A stretch of 29,634 nt of DNA from positions 1-29,634 of the forward strand of contig CATKXN010000021.1 in NCBI GenBank assembly GCA_949840605.1. Direction: 5' to 3'. Positions 26,182-29,634 of the stretch are shown here, piece after piece. The notes beneath the pieces were generated by a model. It made no database searches. It was not told the origin of the DNA and saw nothing but the letters and a program-made list of their open reading frames with translations. Source of the DNA: an uncultured Alistipes sp. Its GTDB lineage: Bacteria; Bacteroidota; Bacteroidia; Bacteroidales; Rikenellaceae. Within the stretch, counting starts at the first letter, position 1. Every line of letters begins with the position of its first letter. A program made the position numbers and the translations under genes.

Positions 26182-26283
26182 CTGGGGCTGTCTAATAAGT
26201 CCCCGAAAATGAAAATCACCCCTGCCAGAGCTTGTTCTGACGGGGGTGAAATCGTAAAATTCGGACTTGTTAGACAGCCCCAG
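26182..26283. mobile_element. MITE-like 102-bp palindromic element
   Basis: The outer 21 bases (26182-26202 and 26263-26283) are inverted copies with a single mismatch, with ends GGGGCTGTCTAATAAG and CTTGTTAGACAGCCCC. The inner ~60 bp also pair imperfectly (e.g. AATCACCCCTG with CGGGGGTGAAAT), so almost the whole unit folds into one hairpin. No coding capacity. The GGGGCTGTCTAA ends resemble terminal repeats of some IS families (IS1182-like is my recollection, not checked). No clear target duplication is visible. It lies directly after a stop codon and could also act as a terminator. Confidence 0.7.
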
Positions 26284-26326
26284 TCGTTTATTGAAAAATC
26301 TATAAACCATTCTAAAATACGACATT

Positions 26327-26554
26327 ATGGCATACGCTTCATTTTCATCTTTCAGAGAAATCAAAGAATTCCGCGACGCCGAGATCAATGGCATCCCAGC
26401 CCTTTTCACCATGTATCGACTCGATCCCGAAACCCTGCCCGCAGATTTTCACTCGTGCGAGGTCGTGGGTGGCCGGGGCACCGATTTTCTGTGGCTCGTG
26501 CCGCTGGCTTTGGCAAACTTCACCGGAATCTCCCGGCAGCCTCTGCTCCGGTAA
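26327..26554 (+). CDS. Small hypothetical protein
   Basis: 75 residues from the ATG at 26327 (MAYASFSSFREIKEFRDAEI). The sequence EINGIPALFTMYRLDPETLP and GRGTDFLWLVPLALANFTGI looks like real folded protein. I do not recognise the family, although small proteins of this style are frequent near Bacteroidetes integrases. The last few residues (SRQPLLR) may be out of frame: a neighbouring frame stays open to 26679 with VRHLQRDDFLKI, which would fit a frameshift near 26540-26560. It begins 44 bp after the palindromic element. Confidence 0.5.
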   Translation: MAYASFSSFREIKEFRDAEINGIPALFTMYRLDPETLPADFHSCEVVGGRGTDFLWLVPLALANFTGISRQPLLR

Positions 26555-26706
26555 GGACAGGCATATGCCGAAATACGCCGGTACGGCATCTACAGCGCGA
26601 CGACTTTCTGAAAATATCAACGATAAAGCAAAGATCTTCGACGGTTATCCTAAATCTATTTAATAGATTGGACCTTTAACTAAAATAAATGTCAGAGATT
26701 TTTCGT
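26555..26706. other. Convergent intergenic region
   Basis: No gene is supported. A perfect palindrome (AATCTATT, one base, AATAGATT; 26653-26669) lies between the plus-strand small ORF and the minus-strand 715-aa gene. The stem is AT-only and has no strong T tract, so it is a weak terminator candidate. Confidence 0.35.
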
Positions 26707-28854
26707 TTATATGTCCACATTTCCCAGTTCATCTGTAATAGATATCCCATGTGTTTTCAAAAAATCATCCGTTTTTTGATCCACTTCTACCATATAATTT
26801 ATGTTGTCATTTTGAGCTCGTGTTATTAACTCTGATTTAAATTTATTTATATCACGCCTAAATTCCCAATCTTGCATCTCTTTCGATGCATACAATACCA
26901 CTCTATCTATAATTCGAGCTCCGATAGATAATGCCTGTTGACTATAAGATGCTACTGCATGAACTAACGAATAAAATTTTTTGTCCGAAAGGTCTTTAGT
27001 AATCTCAGACATATCTAAAAAAGAGAATGGGTTATTAACCCAAGCTTCATGCTCACATTTTTGAGCAACCTGAATTAATGAATTATCAAATGTAAGAATC
27101 ATCCAATGTTCTCCGTATTTGGAAACCTTTTCCTCGGTATATTTTAATGCATATATATCATTGCGCATCAAATGCTGTGGTTTTGTTAAATTATTATTTT
27201 GAAGATAGTAGCTGTATTCAGTTTCATATAATTTTAGTTCATCAGCGGTGTATGTCGGCGTTTCTGCGAATTCAATTCCCGACCGGGTAAAAAATGACTG
27301 AATACTTGTCATTATTTCTCGTATCCAATCGGCATAATCATTATGTTCTATTTTGATTGCAGGGCTAAACGTTGCTAAATATTCCATAAAGCTGTCAGGC
27401 ATATGAACACCTTCTGCCTTTAAAGCATAATAATTAGCCACAAAAGCATTGCTCGAATATTGCATTTCGTTAGGATCTAAATCTATTCCATCAAATTTTC
27501 TCGCCATATGGAGATGACCTGCACATTCCTTAATATAAAAATACGGGATGCGTAACATTATTCCTAACTCTTTAGCTCGTTTGATACTTAAAATAGCATT
27601 GTCAAAATAGCGATTTACTTTCCCCTTATATAGCTGAGAACATAAATACGGAATTCCGATTGTTGGTTCCACCAACAAATGAATATCGCTCCATCGATTC
27701 GCACCGAGGACTTTTGAGGCTGTAAGAGGATTGGAGCCTTCTAAGGCTATATATACAGACGCACTCGTAATTTTAACAATTAAAGGATGACTGGAAGCCA
27801 TTCCTATCATTTTTTCAATTATTACATCTATCTGATTATTTGGTATTTTCTTTTCTTTAATGAGAAATTCTTTTAGTCTATCAATCCCACTTTTTGTTCC
27901 TATAGCAAACAAGGAGTTAGATGCTACACTTGCTTTTGCTTGTTTAAGTATAGATAATTGTTGTGCTATATAAGCGTTGGCAATCCATATGGATGCTTGT
28001 TTGGAGTCCTCTTTGGTCCAATCTACACCATATTCATGGAATAAGTCTGTTTGAGCTGCTGATAAATCTTCTAATTCTCTTTCATATAAAGATTTTCTGG
28101 CCTTAACATCTTGAATTGCGTTACTTGTCAACGTTATTTTATTCTCGTCGGTCTTTTGAATTATGCGATGTGCGAATAGAGCGCCTATTCGTTTATGTAA
28201 TAATTCTTTTTTTGTTTCCGAAAGGCACAATAGATCAATTGCTTTATCGATTACTTCTGTTTCATTCAAACCTTCTGGATAGTCGGATAAAACTAAGATC
28301 ATAGAATCATCATATATCTGAGCCTTGAGATTTTTAGCATCATTCGATAATATGGTGTAACTATGCAGAGCCATTTCCCGATAATCTAAAGAACTTGAGT
28401 TATACGCTCGAAGGTCGGGAAAACCTGTAGCATCAAGTAGCTTACTTTCCAACCTGTTGCTAATTAATAGATCGGCTATAACATTTGGAGATAAAACCGT
28501 TGATGATATTTTTAGCTCAGTCAGAATATCCGCCTCAATCATCCTGGCATCTGTTTCCGAAAGAGAATAAGTGGATAGAAAATAAAAACGATCAACGTTT
28601 AATTTAGATATACATTTTGCTGCATCTTTATATGCTTTATTCTTAATGTCCGTTTTTTGTGTCGTGATTTGATAGGCAGCTTTTGTCCGATTCCCTTCGG
28701 AATCAAATACAGTAAAGTCTGTTCCCCCGTCGTTTGTGCCATCTACATTTACAGCAATTAGGTTAAAAATGTCATGCAATATAAGCCTACATGCAATTTC
28801 GAAATCTCTTTTTCCCAATCTGGATATGTGATTGGCCAATGTCTCCTTATCCAT
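26707..28854 (-). CDS. Putative defence nuclease: PD-(D/E)xK-like + winged-helix-like + PIN-like domains
   Basis: 715 residues, strikingly AT-rich against its surroundings. Residues ~14-125 look like a restriction-endonuclease-like domain: E19 in RDFEIACRLIL, D46 in VDGTNDGGTDF, and Q62 in AAYQITTQK with T64 where Mrr-type proteins have QxK, so the metal site may be degenerate. Residues ~195-260 (LLHKRIGALFAHRIIQKTDE, KITLTSNAI) resemble a winged helix. Residues ~393-600 follow a PIN-nuclease pattern: E396 (HLLVEPTIGIPYL), E443 (RIPYFYIKECAGHL), D566 (HLMRNDIYALK) and D590 (WMILTFDNSL). The last ~115 residues are helical. No signal peptide or TM helix, so it is cytoplasmic. Cargo position between the integrase and transfer remnants suggests defence or stress-triggered RNA/DNA cleavage. 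Domain calls are by eye. Confidence 0.6.
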   Translation of the reverse strand: MDKETLANHISRLGKRDFEIACRLILHDIFNLIAVNVDGTNDGGTDFTVFDSEGNRTKAAYQITTQKTDIKNKAYKDAAKCISKLNVDRFYFLSTYSLSETDARMIEADILTELKISSTVLSPNVIADLLISNRLESKLLDATGFPDLRAYNSSSLDYREMALHSYTILSNDAKNLKAQIYDDSMILVLSDYPEGLNETEVIDKAIDLLCLSETKKELLHKRIGALFAHRIIQKTDENKITLTSNAIQDVKARKSLYERELEDLSAAQTDLFHEYGVDWTKEDSKQASIWIANAYIAQQLSILKQAKASVASNSLFAIGTKSGIDRLKEFLIKEKKIPNNQIDVIIEKMIGMASSHPLIVKITSASVYIALEGSNPLTASKVLGANRWSDIHLLVEPTIGIPYLCSQLYKGKVNRYFDNAILSIKRAKELGIMLRIPYFYIKECAGHLHMARKFDGIDLDPNEMQYSSNAFVANYYALKAEGVHMPDSFMEYLATFSPAIKIEHNDYADWIREIMTSIQSFFTRSGIEFAETPTYTADELKLYETEYSYYLQNNNLTKPQHLMRNDIYALKYTEEKVSKYGEHWMILTFDNSLIQVAQKCEHEAWVNNPFSFLDMSEITKDLSDKKFYSLVHAVASYSQQALSIGARIIDRVVLYASKEMQDWEFRRDINKFKSELITRAQNDNINYMVEVDQKTDDFLKTHGISITDELGNVDI

Positions 28855-28916
28855 ATGTCTTTTGAATATTCTCCTACTAAATATTTGGTGAAATTATATA
28901 TAAATTACCTTTTTTC

Positions 28917-28924
28917 CAAACATA
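28917..28924 (-). promoter_or_regulatory. Possible -7 element for the 715-aa gene
   Basis: On the minus strand this reads TATGTTTG, matching TAnnTTTG, about 63 bp upstream of the ATG at 28854. No matching -33 element is seen at the expected spacing. Confidence 0.35.
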
Positions 28925-29335
28925 TCAAATCGTGTCTTCGATGTATACACAGATTTTCAGGATCAGTACTCCATCCCTTTGACGGTTGCCGTCGGAAAAG
29001 AAAAGCCTGGACGGTTGGCCGAGCCTCCCTCTTCGCCTCTGGGGCGGAAAAATCATCCTTGCCGGAGCTTCGGTATTTTTCCGCCCCTGCGCCTTCGCCG
29101 TGGGCTTATGAATCTTCCCGAGACAACCGACCATTGCGGACGTTCGTTTTCTACGTGAATCCGGCGCTGCCGCCGGTTGTAGTACAACTTCCGGTGTTTT
29201 AGTGCACTCACGGTTCTCCGCCTGCTGTTCCGGCTCCTGAATCTCGCGCATGACATTTGTGGAAAGGGGAACCTCTCCGGCGATCATATTGCGCATCAAT
29301 GCCTCATATACCTCGATTTTGGATTTTCGGGCCAT
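28925..29335 (-). pseudogene. Conjugative-element protein remnant (possibly DUF3408-like) with aberrant C-terminus
   Basis: 136 residues from the ATG at 29333-29335. The first ~60 residues (MARKSKIEVYEALMRNMIAG, EVPLSTNVMREIQEPEQQAE) look like the start of the small proteins encoded next to traA in Bacteroidetes conjugative elements, where DUF3408 proteins are common. After about residue 75 the translation becomes Arg/Gly/Pro-rich and runs through a 13-bp inverted repeat, and the conserved DUF3408 C-terminal core is not seen. I read it as a truncated gene joined to unrelated sequence. The start lies 2 bp after the stop of the ParA-like remnant, the usual operon spacing. The DUF3408 assignment is tentative. 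Confidence 0.4.
29041..29087. repeat. Perfect 13-bp inverted repeat (GGGGCGGAAAAAT)
   Basis: GGGGCGGAAAAAT at 29041-29053 and its exact complement at 29075-29087 enclose 21 nt. It lies inside the doubtful 3' part of the preceding remnant gene. It could be a terminator, a binding site or part of a small mobile unit. Confidence 0.8.
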
Positions 29336-29337
29336 CG

Positions 29338-29572
29338 TTACCGGATTTTAAGAAGCGTGAGTATCTCATAGGCGAGGGACTCGATTTGCATCTCACGGGC
29401 GAAGGTGCGCTCCGGTGCCATAAGCGAGGATCGACCATTGGGGATAGTCGCAGTCCACGACAAGAACGTCATGCCCCAAAGTGTAATGCAGATAGCTGGC
29501 GATTAGCACCGTGAATGTGGATTTTCCGATGCCGCCTTTCTGGTTGCAGATTGAAATGTTTACAGGTTCCAT
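29338..29572 (-). pseudogene. ParA/TraA-like ATPase with internal deletion and frameshift
   Basis: From the ATG at 29570-29572 the frame gives 59 residues: MEPVNISICNQKGGIGKST is the deviant Walker A of ParA/MinD ATPases (K12, K17), and HDVLVVDCDYPQWSI is the strand with the D-x-D of this family. The frame stops at 29393. The overlapping frame continues with REMQIESLAYEILTLLKIR and stops at 29338, 2 bp before the next ATG, which looks like the C-terminal tail of the same protein. A full protein is about 250 residues, so the middle ~170 are missing. TraA of Bacteroidetes conjugative transposons is the best match. It is non-functional here unless a second copy lies outside the window. Confidence 0.65.
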
Positions 29573-29614
29573 TATTTGAATATGTGAAGAATTGTTTATA
29601 CGGATAATGTTTCC

Positions 29615-29634
29615 TATCGATGCCTGCTTCGATA
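29615..29634. repeat. Short dyad TATCGA-N8-TCGATA upstream of the ParA-like remnant
   Basis: A 6-bp perfect inverted repeat with an 8-nt spacer at the very edge of the window, 43 bp upstream of the ParA-like start. It is a possible operator or partition-type site, but it is short. Confidence 0.3.

Larger units (their letters stand above)
24187..29634. mobile_element. Part of an integrated conjugative or mobilisable element
   Basis: After the uptake-locus terminator the sequence becomes clearly AT-richer. It holds an IntDOT-like integrase, large palindromes, decayed small ORFs, a very AT-rich 715-aa gene and remnants of a ParA/TraA-like ATPase and a possible DUF3408-type gene. This order, with the integrase at one end and the start of a transfer region at the other, is typical of Bacteroidetes conjugative transposons and their mobilisable relatives. 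The left end lies somewhere in 24187-24435; the right end is outside the window. Exact attachment sites were not identified. Confidence 0.65.

Noticed and set aside
25876..26679. 267-codon plus-strand open frame across the MITE-like palindrome
   Set aside because: It runs straight through the inverted repeat, changes character along its length, and overlaps frames with better protein-like sequence.
1..29634. CRISPR array
   Set aside because: No series of regularly spaced direct repeats was seen; the only tandem repeat is a two-copy 11-mer.

Overview
The window looks like a chromosomal segment of a high-GC Bacteroidales bacterium, most likely Alistipes or a close relative. This rests on the SusC/SusD pair, the FecR/DUF4974 anti-sigma protein, lipoproteins with short Bacteroidetes-type lipoboxes, TAnnTTTG-type promoters, a GC-rich core and an IntDOT-like tyrosine recombinase. 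The genus is an inference from composition and gene content.

Layout. (1) 1-2090: the 3' end of lpxD (lipid A synthesis), a TlpA-like thioredoxin lipoprotein, a strong terminator and ruvC. (2) 2282-2449: a tRNA-Arg(ACG) with its own promoter and terminator, followed by a gene-free stretch with a tandem 11-bp repeat. (3) 2646-8161: a three-gene RND efflux operon (membrane fusion protein, AcrB-like pump, TolC-like outer membrane factor) with ATGA coupling of the last two. (4) 8420-9409: a tightly overlapping cassette of periplasmic thioredoxin, small Fe-S ferredoxin and MarR-type regulator, closed by a hairpin it shares with a convergent FadR-type GntR regulator (9492-10196, minus). (5) 10329-24133: a seven-gene cell-surface uptake locus: FecR anti-sigma, a secreted zinc metalloprotease, a paralogue that has lost all its zinc ligands, SusC with an STN signalling domain, SusD, a DUF4843 lipoprotein and a PKD-like lipoprotein. 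The gene set suggests capture and import of peptides or proteins, with signalling through SusC to FecR. No ECF sigma gene is present; the divergent GntR gene sits where one would be expected. A terminator-like hairpin separates the two proteases from susC.

(6) 24187-29634: an AT-richer accessory region that looks like part of an integrated conjugative or mobilisable element. It holds an IntDOT-like integrase, a large nested inverted repeat, small or decayed ORFs, a ~102-bp MITE-like palindrome, a 715-aa protein on the minus strand with very low GC, and remnants of a ParA/TraA-like ATPase and a possible DUF3408-type gene at the right edge. The 715-aa protein reads as a PD-(D/E)xK-like domain, a winged-helix-like segment and a PIN-like nuclease domain. 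It is the best candidate for an undescribed system (possibly anti-phage defence). The protease/pseudoprotease pair is the most striking feature of the core region.

All functional calls are from reading motifs by eye; no database search or structure prediction was run.
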